25,748 nucleotides of DNA. Source: an uncultured Erysipelotrichaceae bacterium (lineage in GTDB: Bacteria; Bacillota_I; Bacilli_A; RF39; UBA660). Both the position numbers and the translations under genes were made by a program. The stretch spans positions 1 through 25,748 of the forward strand of contig CACXFI010000063.1 in NCBI GenBank assembly GCA_902766875.1. Direction: 5' to 3'. The notes below the pieces were generated by a model, which was not told the DNA's origin, did no database searches, and worked only from the letters and a program-made list of their open reading frames with translations. Positions 1-6,499 of this stretch are shown here, in pieces (the first letter of the stretch is position 1; every line of letters begins with the position of its first letter).

Positions 1-429
1 ATACGAAAGATATTCACATTCATTATCTTTAATCCAATATCCAAATTTGCCTGTTATAGCAACTGGCTTAGGTAAAGGCTCAAAATGCAAATTCTTTGTT
101 TTAGAAGCTTTTGCACCTTCCGCTAAAGATGCTGTAATATGGGGAACTTTTAATTTTTGCGGATTTTCCTCATCATAATTTATATAATATTGCATTATTT
201 CACTCGGAAGTTGCAATTCAAAGCCACTATTTTTTCCATCATATCCATATCCTATTAATAATACTTGTATTTCTTTTCCAACAAGATTATCAAATATCTC
301 ATTTTCACTTGGATGATATTTAAACGTACAATGAATTTCATCATTTATAATTGGCAATTGCTCTTTTTCTAATGAATGTATAAAATCTACTGTTTCTCCT
401 TCAAAAAATATTCCTTCGTAGCTTAACAT
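1..429 (-). CDS. 2H-type RNA phosphoesterase (cyclic phosphodiesterase / 2'-5' RNA ligase-like), 3' end cut by window edge
   Basis: The first 143 codons of a minus-strand gene that runs off the left edge. The start at 429 is supported by AAGGAG eight bases upstream. I see two HxT motifs: H33-C-T35-F within EIHCTFKY, and H97-I-T99 within VPHITASL. Paired HxT/S motifs on beta strands are the signature of 2H phosphoesterases, which open 2',3'-cyclic phosphates or ligate RNA ends. The stretch after the second motif (EGAKASKTKNLHF) resembles the cyclic-phosphodiesterase-like branch. The 64-residue spacing between motifs is a little short for the superfamily. The gene follows the HAD phosphatase gene by 10 bases and is surely co-transcribed with it. 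Together they could process RNA 3' ends, but that is inference. The missing C-terminus prevents a family assignment. Confidence 0.6.
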   Translation of the reverse strand, partial: MLSYEGIFFEGETVDFIHSLEKEQLPIINDEIHCTFKYHPSENEIFDNLVGKEIQVLLIGYGYDGKNSGFELQLPSEIMQYYINYDEENPQKLKVPHITASLAEGAKASKTKNLHFEPLPKPVAITGKFGYWIKDNECEYLSY

Positions 430-439
430 AATTTTCTCC

Positions 440-898
440 TTAATCTATTAACTCAGAATCTTGCAATAAAATAATGTTGTCAAGCTCATTTGAGATTGTT
501 GATAATACTTTATTGTCATCATCAACTAAAACTATCTTATCTATAGTTTCATAATTTTTCAAAAAATGTAATTTCATATTAGCCGATGATATATCCAACA
601 TTGATTCTTTAGATAATATGTACCTATTTTCTTTTTTAAAAAATGGAGCATTTTTATCTAACCATTCACTCTTTTCTTCTATTTGATAGTTTTTTCTACA
701 TACAGACAAAATGAATAATTCAACATTTTCCAATAATGAAACTTTTCTTAAAACTTCTATATTAGTATTTAATGGTCTTTTCATTTTAAAATCAAGGGGT
801 TTACCAAAATCATATGATGCTATTACACCATCCATATCAACAAATAATTTTATTTTATTGACAGATGATAATTCTTTAATCAAATTATAAAAGTGCAT
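440..898 (-). CDS. HAD-superfamily phosphatase, 5'(3')-nucleotidase (NT5C)-like
   Basis: A 152-aa soluble protein with HAD motifs in order: DMDGV (D21 and D23, nucleophile and acid/base), LSVCR (S65, motif II), a lysine-rich KSEWLDKNAPFF stretch resembling the cytosolic deoxyribonucleotidase family, and VLVDDDNK (D126-D128, motif IV). I chose the ATG at 898, not the one at 928, because GAGGTGAT sits eight bases before 898. The 928 codon has no ribosome binding site and lies inside an inverted repeat. The likely reaction is hydrolysis of a nucleotide or polynucleotide phosphate, but the substrate cannot be read from the sequence. It is followed at 10 bases by a 2H phosphoesterase gene, which makes an RNA or nucleotide end-healing role possible. 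A phage-derived nucleotidase is an alternative. Confidence 0.65.
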   Translation of the reverse strand: MHFYNLIKELSSVNKIKLFVDMDGVIASYDFGKPLDFKMKRPLNTNIEVLRKVSLLENVELFILSVCRKNYQIEEKSEWLDKNAPFFKKENRYILSKESMLDISSANMKLHFLKNYETIDKIVLVDDDNKVLSTISNELDNIILLQDSELID

Positions 899-921
899 TT
901 TTATCACCTCTACGTTTCTTT

Positions 922-962
922 TTGTCATCCATTTTTTATTTAGGATGACAAATGGATGACAA
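922..962. promoter_or_regulatory. 13-bp perfect inverted repeat upstream of the HAD/2H gene pair
   Basis: TTGTCATCCATTT (922-934) and AAATGGATGACAA (950-962) are perfect reverse complements separated by 15 bases. A third copy of the core, GGATGACAA, lies at 943-951, so the seven-base unit GTCATCC/GGATGAC occurs three times in 41 bases. The element sits between the secA stop and the ribosome binding site of the HAD gene. Read leftwards the stem is followed by AAAG, not a U tract, so it is a poor terminator for secA. An operator or a structured 5' leader fits better. Confidence 0.5.
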
Positions 963-999
963 TTTGTTATTTTTTTATTCTATAATTGCTTGTTTTTTC

Positions 1000-3501
1000 T
1001 TATTTTCCGTGGCATTGTTTGTATTTCTTCCCTGACCCACATGGACATGGATCATTTCTACCTACTTTTTCAGATTTTTTAGGTTTAGCTTTTACTGCTT
1101 TTTCTTTCACATCATTAGTAATAGCTTTCTTTACTACTTCTTTTCTTTCAACATTTTGTCTTATTTCAGCTTTAATAAGCATTATACTAACTTCTTTATT
1201 TATTCTTTCTAACATATTATCAAATAATTCATAACCTTCCATAGTATAAGCTTGTAATGGATTAGTATTACCATATCCACGAAGTCCTATACCTTCTCTT
1301 AGATGACTCATAGTACTAATATGTTCCATCCAATAATTATCAATTATTCTAAGTGTTATAGCTTTTTCAAATTCATTAGATACTTCTTCTGGTATATCAG
1401 CTAATTTTTCTTCATATTCTTCTTTTACTCTACCTGCTATAACATCTATAACTTCAGGAGCACTTTTACCTTGTATTTCTGTTATAGATATTCTATGATG
1501 TTTCAAAATATTTTCATTAGTTTCTTCTAATATTTCATTATAATCTTCATCATTTAATCTATTTGTGTCTCCTAAATGATTATTTATAATATTAGTTACA
1601 TAATCAGATAATAGTTGTAAAGTAGATTCATGTATAGATTCACTATCTAATATTTGATTTCTTTTATCATATATTATATTTCTTTGATTATTCATAACAT
1701 CGTCATATTGAAGTAAATGTCTTCTTATATCATAGTTATTACCTTCAACTCTTTTTTGAGCAGATTCAAATGATTTAGCAAACATTTTATTTCTAATAGC
1801 TTGTTCTCCAGTAAATCCCATATTCTGTAACATATCTTTATATTTATCAGAACCAAATCTTACCATTAATTCATCTTCAAAAGATACATAAAATTGTGTA
1901 AATCCAGGATCTCCTTGTCTTCCTGATCTACCTCTTAACTGATTATCTATACGTCTAGATTCATGTCTTTCAGTACCAATTACACATAAACCACCAAGTT
2001 CTAAAACACCTTCACCTAATTTAATATCAGTACCACGACCAGCCATATTAGTAGCGATAGTAACACTACCTTTTTCTCCAGCATGTGATATTATTTCAGC
2101 TTCTCTACTATGGTTCTTAGCATTTAATACTTCATGCTTAATGCCTTTTTTATCTAGTAATTTACTAATTAATTCACTAGTTTCAATAGCTATTGTACCA
2201 ACAAGTACTGGTTGTCCTAATTTATGTCTTGCTTCTATTTCTTTAATGATAGCACTATATTTACCTTGTTTATTAGAATATAATAAATCTACTTCATCTA
2301 CTCTTATTACTGGTTTATTAGTAGGAATGCTAATAACATACATATTATATATATCCCTAAATTCTTCTTCTTCAGTTTTAGCAGTACCAGTCATACCAGA
2401 TAATTTATTATACATTCTAAATAAGTTCTGATAAGTTATAGTAGCTACTGTTTTAGTTTCTTGATTAATAGTTACTCCTTCTTTAGCCTCTATAGCTTGA
2501 TGTAATCCATCAGAATAAGCTCTACCCTTCATAAGTCTTCCAGTAAATTGATCAACTATAACTATAGCATCATCTTGAACAACATAATCAACATCTTTAT
2601 TCATAAAATAATTAGCCCTTAAAGCTTGATTAATACAATGAACTAAAGAAGTATTATCTATATCATATAAATTCTTAACATTAAAATGTTTTTCTGCTTT
2701 TTCTGAACCCTCATCACTAAGATTAATACTCTTAGTTTTAACATCCATAATATAGTCTTCATTTTCTTTTAAAGATTTAGCAAAATTATCAGCTTGAATA
2801 TACATATTAACAGATTGAGCAGCACCACCAGATATAATTAATGGAGTTCTAGCTTCATCTATTAAGATACTATCAACCTCATCGACAATACAATAGTTTA
2901 ATTTTCTTTGAACTCTATTTTCTTTTCTAACCACCATATTATCTCTTAAATAATCAAATCCTATTTCACTATTAGTACTATATAAAATATCGCAGTTATA
3001 AGCATCTCTCTTCTCATTAGGAGACATACTTCTTAAATTTAAACCTACTGTAAGTCCTAAAAATTTAAATATACTACCCATCCATTCAGAATCTCTAGTA
3101 GCTAAGAATTCATTAACTGTTACAACATGAACTCCTTTACCTGTTAAGGCATTTAAATATGCAGGAAGAACACAAGTTAAAGTTTTACCTTCACCTGTCT
3201 TCATCTCTGCTATATTACCATAGTGTATAGCAAGTCCACCTAATAATTGAACATAAAATGGTTTCATTCCTACACATCTATAAGCAGCTTCTCTACATAC
3301 AGCAAAAGCTTCCACCATTATATCTTCTAATGTTTCTCCATCTTCTAATCTCTTTTTAAATTTATCTGTATAACTAGCTAATTCCTTATCACTTAATTTA
3401 GCCATATCTTCATCCAATTCATCTATAGCATTAGCAATAAGTTCAAATTTCTTTAATTCTTTATATTCATTATCAAATATCTTTTTAAATACTTTTAACA
3501 T
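1000..3501 (-). CDS. secA: SecA preprotein translocase ATPase
   Basis: ATPase motor that drives unfolded preproteins through the SecYEG channel, acting at the cytoplasmic face of the membrane. The 833-aa length is normal. Visible are Walker A (MKTGEGKTL, about residue 100), the DEVDSILIDEA DEAD-box motif, the TNMAGRGTDI and QLRGRSGRQGDPG helicase motifs of the second nucleotide-binding fold, and the C-terminal zinc-binding tail CPCGSGKKYKQCHG. I place the start at 3501 (MLKVFKK, the usual SecA N-terminus) because AAGGATGGTGA ends five bases before it. The longer start at 3513 overlaps that ribosome binding site. It has its own promoter just upstream, and no terminator is evident before the next gene. 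Confidence 0.97.
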   Translation of the reverse strand: MLKVFKKIFDNEYKELKKFELIANAIDELDEDMAKLSDKELASYTDKFKKRLEDGETLEDIMVEAFAVCREAAYRCVGMKPFYVQLLGGLAIHYGNIAEMKTGEGKTLTCVLPAYLNALTGKGVHVVTVNEFLATRDSEWMGSIFKFLGLTVGLNLRSMSPNEKRDAYNCDILYSTNSEIGFDYLRDNMVVRKENRVQRKLNYCIVDEVDSILIDEARTPLIISGGAAQSVNMYIQADNFAKSLKENEDYIMDVKTKSINLSDEGSEKAEKHFNVKNLYDIDNTSLVHCINQALRANYFMNKDVDYVVQDDAIVIVDQFTGRLMKGRAYSDGLHQAIEAKEGVTINQETKTVATITYQNLFRMYNKLSGMTGTAKTEEEEFRDIYNMYVISIPTNKPVIRVDEVDLLYSNKQGKYSAIIKEIEARHKLGQPVLVGTIAIETSELISKLLDKKGIKHEVLNAKNHSREAEIISHAGEKGSVTIATNMAGRGTDIKLGEGVLELGGLCVIGTERHESRRIDNQLRGRSGRQGDPGFTQFYVSFEDELMVRFGSDKYKDMLQNMGFTGEQAIRNKMFAKSFESAQKRVEGNNYDIRRHLLQYDDVMNNQRNIIYDKRNQILDSESIHESTLQLLSDYVTNIINNHLGDTNRLNDEDYNEILEETNENILKHHRISITEIQGKSAPEVIDVIAGRVKEEYEEKLADIPEEVSNEFEKAITLRIIDNYWMEHISTMSHLREGIGLRGYGNTNPLQAYTMEGYELFDNMLERINKEVSIMLIKAEIRQNVERKEVVKKAITNDVKEKAVKAKPKKSEKVGRNDPCPCGSGKKYKQCHGK

Positions 3502-3524
3502 ACATTTCACCATCCATCCTTATA

Positions 3525-3533
3525 ATTATATCA
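3525..3533 (-). promoter_or_regulatory. Extended -10 promoter for secA
   Basis: Read leftwards the sequence is TGATATAAT, an extended -10 element (TGn-TATAAT), about 24 bases before the chosen secA start. No convincing -35 is present, as is common for extended -10 promoters. The same TTTGATATAATT core appears before the HIT gene. Confidence 0.55.
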
Positions 3534-3542
3534 AATATATAT

Positions 3543-3571
3543 AAAAAAAGAAATAAATTAACTATTTCTTT
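3543..3571 (-). terminator. Rho-independent terminator after the sulfotransferase-like gene
   Basis: Nine-base stem AAAGAAATA (3547-3555) / TATTTCTTT (3563-3571) with a 7-base loop, one base past the stop codon at 3573. Read leftwards it runs into seven T's. It separates this gene from secA. Confidence 0.7.
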
Positions 3572-3572
3572 T

Positions 3573-4844
3573 CTAAAACTTAACAAAATAATCACTTTTA
3601 TATAATTTATTATCAATTTCTATATAAATACTATATTTACCTTTTAATCCTTCACTATAAATATATTTATAATAATTATCATTATATTTATCTATTTTAT
3701 ATACTTTTTTCCCTCTAATCCCATCTAATATTATATAAGAATTATCAGTAAAATCACCCTTAACAACTAATCTATTATCTTCTTTATACATTTTTATATT
3801 CTTTTTACCTAAATCTTTATAATTAAATAACCATATCTTCTTATTAAATGTTTCAGTTTCCTTATATTCTCCAAATCTTCTTACATCTATTTTATTATAC
3901 TTAGATATTAGATTTAAATCATTATAATATTTATTGTTATCATTATATTTATTATCTATATCTTCTACTTTTTTATTCTTAATATCTATAGATATACTCT
4001 TATCTTTATTACTACAAATAATTTTATTATTATCTACACTTATATTACTATAATTATCTTTTATTTTATAAGATTTTATAATCTTACCATTTAACAAACT
4101 AACATAATTAACATATCCATTACTATTTATATAAATAGAATTATCTATATTATAATAATATCCATTATATCCACTATCTATATGATAATTATAATATATC
4201 TTACCTAACATATCAATTTCTACAATACCATCATAATATCCATTACCTATATCTTTATTAGAATGCAATAAAAAATGACCATTATAATTATCTAATTTAC
4301 CACCAAAATTATTAATATACCATCTAATATCACCATTCTTATCAGCAGCATATACATAACTATCCTTATTTACAAATACTAAATCCTTATCCATACTTTT
4401 AATATCATTATTAACATTATCTATCTTATCTGTTTTAACATTAATTTCTTTAATTTTATTATTACTCTTTAATATTACCTTATTATCATAATCACTATAT
4501 AATCCATATATAGGAATATAATTACATTTACTACCCTTAACATTATATCTTATATTACTATTATCATCTTTCCCCTTAACAACAACTTCTATATTATTAG
4601 TATCTTTACTTTCAAACATAACTAATGCACTAAGATAAGATATATCATAAGGATTAATAATAACCTTAGGATTATCAAAATTATATCCATAACAATCAAA
4701 ATATTTTTCTTTATTCTTTTGTATATCTAAAATATCTTCTACATACTTAACTTCTCTACCAGAAGATAATACATTATAACTAATAATAGTAGTACCAGAT
4801 ATAACTAATATTAACCCAATTATAAACATAACTACTTTCTTCAT
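3573..4844 (-). CDS. Arylsulfotransferase (ASST)-family-like exported beta-propeller protein, shortened and possibly inactive
   Basis: A 423-aa protein with an N-terminal hydrophobic segment (residues 4-23) that acts as a signal anchor. It lacks a lipobox cysteine. Residues 61-125 (VIINPYDISYLSALVMF, then IPIYGLYSDYDNKVIL) match the N-terminal Ig-like domain of aryl-sulfate sulfotransferases. Residues 168-240 (GDIRWYINN, NGHFLLHSN, IVEIDMLGKIYYNY) match their propeller blades. The family is usually near 600 aa, so propeller blades are missing. At the place where active members carry a His-His-Asp cluster after the EID..GK blade, this protein reads YNGYYYNIDN. I therefore expect lost or altered catalysis and perhaps a binding role. 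It is extremely rich in Asn, Tyr, Lys, Asp and Ile. Ribosome binding site GGAGGTAATA is good, and the gene is monocistronic with its own terminator. Confidence 0.65.
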   Translation of the reverse strand: MKKVVMFIIGLILVISGTTIISYNVLSSGREVKYVEDILDIQKNKEKYFDCYGYNFDNPKVIINPYDISYLSALVMFESKDTNNIEVVVKGKDDNSNIRYNVKGSKCNYIPIYGLYSDYDNKVILKSNNKIKEINVKTDKIDNVNNDIKSMDKDLVFVNKDSYVYAADKNGDIRWYINNFGGKLDNYNGHFLLHSNKDIGNGYYDGIVEIDMLGKIYYNYHIDSGYNGYYYNIDNSIYINSNGYVNYVSLLNGKIIKSYKIKDNYSNISVDNNKIICSNKDKSISIDIKNKKVEDIDNKYNDNNKYYNDLNLISKYNKIDVRRFGEYKETETFNKKIWLFNYKDLGKKNIKMYKEDNRLVVKGDFTDNSYIILDGIRGKKVYKIDKYNDNYYKYIYSEGLKGKYSIYIEIDNKLYKSDYFVKF

Positions 4845-4935
4845 ATTATTACCTCCATATAATTATACTATATAATTGAATAAATTTATTATTTATTTAA
4901 CATAATATAATAGATATTTCGCAGATATCCATGGG

Positions 4936-4961
4936 CAAGAATAATAAATTCTTGTTTTTTT
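4936..4961 (+). terminator. Terminator-like hairpin in the leader region of the HIT-pyrH operon
   Basis: CAAGAAT (4936-4942), loop AATAA, ATTCTTG (4948-4954), then seven T's (4955-4961): a classical plus-strand terminator shape. No plus-strand gene lies upstream. A smaller hairpin GATAT/ATATC (about 4913-4929) precedes it. It could end a short RNA starting near a TATAAT at 4906-4911, or be a relic or attenuator. The rest of 4845-5031 holds only promoters. Confidence 0.45.
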
Positions 4962-4983
4962 ATGTAAAATTAAAAACAAAATC

Positions 4984-5012
4984 TTTTATTATTCGATTAT
5001 ATTTGATATAAT
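4984..5012 (+). promoter_or_regulatory. Promoter for the HIT-pyrH operon
   Basis: TATAAT at 5007-5012 preceded by TGA (5004-5006) forms an extended -10. The -35 position 17 bases upstream (TTTTAT, 4984-4989) is weak. The predicted start near 5019 is only a few bases before the ribosome binding site, favouring the ATG at 5032 as the true start. Confidence 0.6.
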
Positions 5013-5031
5013 TTAAATGGAGATGATTAAC

Positions 5032-5391
5032 ATGGATATATTTTGTAAAATAAGTAATGGTGAAGTATTATCAAGAACAATATATGAAGATGATTTATCT
5101 AAAGCCATATTAGATGTAAATCCTATGCATCCAGGACACATACTAATAATACCTAAAAAACACTTTACAGATCTTTCAGATATAGATACTGAAGCTATTA
5201 CAAGTATTATGAATAATGCTAAAGTATGCAAAAAGTTATTAGAAGATAAATTACATCCTGATAGTGTAGTCTTGATGCTAAATAATGGGCAAGCGCAAGA
5301 AATTAAACACCTTCACTTACATGTAATTCCGTACTATGCACAAGATCCAAATCTAAGTATTGATAAAGTATATGAATTATTAACTGGATAA
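5032..5391 (+). CDS. HIT-family (histidine triad) nucleotide hydrolase
   Basis: A 119-aa HIT protein. The catalytic triad motif is HLHLHVIP near the C-terminus, and the N-terminus MDIFCKISNGEVLSRTIYEDD is typical of the Hint/HinT branch that hydrolyses nucleoside phosphoramidates and AMP-linked compounds. In-frame ATGs exist at 5017 and 5023, but GGAGATGAT lies just before 5032 and gives the standard N-terminus. pyrH follows after nine bases, so the two form an operon. Such coupling of HIT to UMP kinase is not an arrangement I recall as standard; pyrH normally neighbours frr and tsf, neither of which is here. Confidence 0.9.
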   Translation: MDIFCKISNGEVLSRTIYEDDLSKAILDVNPMHPGHILIIPKKHFTDLSDIDTEAITSIMNNAKVCKKLLEDKLHPDSVVLMLNNGQAQEIKHLHLHVIPYYAQDPNLSIDKVYELLTG

Positions 5392-5400
5392 GGAGTAAAT

Positions 5401-6099
5401 ATGAAATATAAAAGAATTTTATTAAAACTAAGTGGCGAAGCCCTTGAAGGTCAAGAAGGATTCGGCATAAATTTTGACAAAGCTGTGGAAGTATGTAGAG
5501 AAATAAAAGAAGTAAAAGAAAAATTTAATACTGAAATAGCTATTGTTGTTGGTGGCGGTAATTTCTGGCGTGGAAGAGATAATACTTACATGGATAGAAC
5601 AGATTCTGATAGAATCGGTATGTTGGCAACTGTAATGAATGCTATAGTATTAAAAAACGCTTTTAAAAGGTTAAATGTCAAAGCCAAAGTACAAAGTGCC
5701 ATTGAAATGAATCGAGTAGTAGAATTATATACTAAAGATAAAACAATGGATTACCTAAAAGAAGGTAATATTGTTATATTTGCTGGTGGTACTAACAATC
5801 CTTTCTTCTCTACTGATACCGGATCATCATTAAGAGCTGCAGAAATAGAAGCTGATGCTATTTTAAAAGCTACTGATGTAGATGGAGTCTTTGATAAAGA
5901 TCCAGATGAATATGATGATGCTAAAATGTATAAAGAAATAACTTATGATGAAGTAATAGTTCAAAATTTAAAAGTTATGGACTTAACAGCCATAACTATG
6001 TGTCGAGATAATAATATTCCTATAAGAGTCTTTAATAAAGAAAAAGGAAATTTAGAGAAAGTATTATCTGGTGAAGATATTGGAACCACAGTAAAATAA
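5401..6099 (+). CDS. pyrH: UMP kinase
   Basis: Phosphorylates UMP to UDP in pyrimidine nucleotide synthesis, in the cytoplasm as a hexamer. The 232-aa length is normal. Amino-acid-kinase-family motifs are clear: KRILLKLSGEAL at the N-terminus, VVGGGNFWRG for phosphate binding, FAGGTNNPFFSTD and TGSSLRAAEI for nucleotide binding, and ATDVDGVFDKDP. Ribosome binding site AGGAG sits six bases before the ATG. It is the last gene of the HIT operon and ends in a strong terminator overlapping its stop. The usual partner frr (ribosome recycling factor) does not follow; the next genes are convergent. Confidence 0.97.
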   Translation: MKYKRILLKLSGEALEGQEGFGINFDKAVEVCREIKEVKEKFNTEIAIVVGGGNFWRGRDNTYMDRTDSDRIGMLATVMNAIVLKNAFKRLNVKAKVQSAIEMNRVVELYTKDKTMDYLKEGNIVIFAGGTNNPFFSTDTGSSLRAAEIEADAILKATDVDGVFDKDPDEYDDAKMYKEITYDEVIVQNLKVMDLTAITMCRDNNIPIRVFNKEKGNLEKVLSGEDIGTTVK

Positions 6100-6125
6100 G
6101 AGACAACATTAGTCTCTTATTTTTA
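6096..6125 (+). terminator. Terminator after pyrH
   Basis: Nine-base stem ATAAGAGAC (6096-6104) / GTCTCTTAT (6112-6120), loop AACATTA, followed by a T run. The left arm overlaps the pyrH stop codon. It also stops just short of the convergent mini-gene at 6128. Confidence 0.85.
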
Positions 6126-6127
6126 TA

Positions 6128-6241
6128 TTAAAAGAAACAAGATCCTAATATAATTGCAAGTAAAATATATAAAACAACTATAATTAAGAATCCATTACCA
6201 GTTTTGTGACAACTATTATCACAAGAATTATTATTAGTCAT
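6128..6241 (-). CDS. YjcZ-like tiny single-pass membrane protein (copy 2)
   Basis: A 37-aa protein starting at 6241 with a strong ribosome binding site (AAGGAGGTG, five bases before the ATG). A longer frame open to 6325 has no such site and is rejected. The N-terminal part is polar and Cys/Asn-rich (TNNNSCDNSCHK), followed by GNGFLIIVVLYILLAIILG, one hydrophobic helix. The GF-(A/L)-IVVL-x-ILL-x-II pattern is that of the YjcZ family of very short Bacillus membrane proteins linked to sporulation. It lies 14 bases after a second such gene, forming a two-gene unit read from a sigma-K-like promoter. Function is unknown; a spore or envelope structural role is inferred from family membership only. 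Confidence 0.65.
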   Translation of the reverse strand: MTNNNSCDNSCHKTGNGFLIIVVLYILLAIILGSCFF

Positions 6242-6255
6242 AATACACCTCCTTA

Positions 6256-6336
6256 TTATATCCAAGAACCAAGTATAATTATTAATAAAATAAATAATAC
6301 TAATACAATAGCAGAACCAGAACAATAATTACCCAT
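6256..6336 (-). CDS. YjcZ-like tiny single-pass membrane protein (copy 1)
   Basis: A 26-aa open frame: ATG at 6336, stop at 6256-6258. It begins MGNYCSGSA and continues into a single hydrophobic helix (IVLVLFILLIIILGS) ending Trp-Ile. The ribosome binding site AAGGAGG lies seven bases before the ATG, as strong as any in the window, which argues that this is a real gene despite its size. The VLVLFILLIIILG core matches the YjcZ tiny-membrane-protein pattern and its neighbour at 6128-6241. The two are probably diverged tandem duplicates translated from one short mRNA. It is below the length cut-off of most gene finders. Confidence 0.65.
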   Translation of the reverse strand: MGNYCSGSAIVLVLFILLIIILGSWI

Positions 6337-6366
6337 ATTTATTCCTCCTTTTTTATCTTTTCACAT

Positions 6367-6393
6367 TATTGTATGATAACATAAGAAAAACGT
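6367..6393 (-). promoter_or_regulatory. Sigma-K-like (mother-cell) promoter for the two mini-genes
   Basis: Read leftwards the sequence is AC (6393-6392), 16 bases, then CATACAATA (6375-6367). This fits the Bacillus sigma-K consensus AC-N16/17-CATAnnnTA. The predicted start near 6360 leaves a leader of about 24 bases holding the AAGGAGG site. The -10 also matches the sigma-E form CATACAAT, but no sigma-E -35 is seen. Assignment is by consensus only. Confidence 0.45.
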
Positions 6394-6438
6394 GAGTACT
6401 AAAAACACTCTAATATACCTTATAATTACAAATAAATA

Positions 6439-6467
6439 TTGAATTTATTTTCAATTTTTGATATGAT
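6439..6467 (+). promoter_or_regulatory. Sigma-A promoter for the parvulin gene
   Basis: TTGAAT (6439-6444), 17 bases, TATGAT (6462-6467), with TG at 6459-6460 giving an extended -10. It lies 32 bases before the gene start at 6500 and is one of the best promoters in the window. Confidence 0.75.
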
Positions 6468-6499
6468 AGTAATGTACTTTTTTAGAAAGGAGAATTAAA

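Noticed and set aside
986..1234. Plus-strand open frame of 82 codons opposite the end of secA
   Set aside because: It lies antisense to the conserved SecA C-terminus including its zinc tail, has no ribosome binding site, and arises from AT-rich antisense sequence.
2141..2431. Plus-strand frame inside secA
   Set aside because: Antisense to conserved SecA motor sequence with no ribosome binding site or promoter.
3573..4844. Repetitive ATA/TTA-rich text that looks like tandem repeats or a CRISPR-like pattern
   Set aside because: The repetition comes from Asn/Tyr/Ile/Lys-rich coding. There are no fixed-length repeats with spacers.
5013..5231. Minus-strand frame opposite the HIT gene
   Set aside because: Antisense to a conserved HIT protein, with no ribosome binding site.
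6242..6325. Longer N-terminus for the second mini-gene, starting at 6325
   Set aside because: It would overlap the first mini-gene in another frame and has no ribosome binding site, whereas AAGGAGGTG precedes the ATG at 6241.
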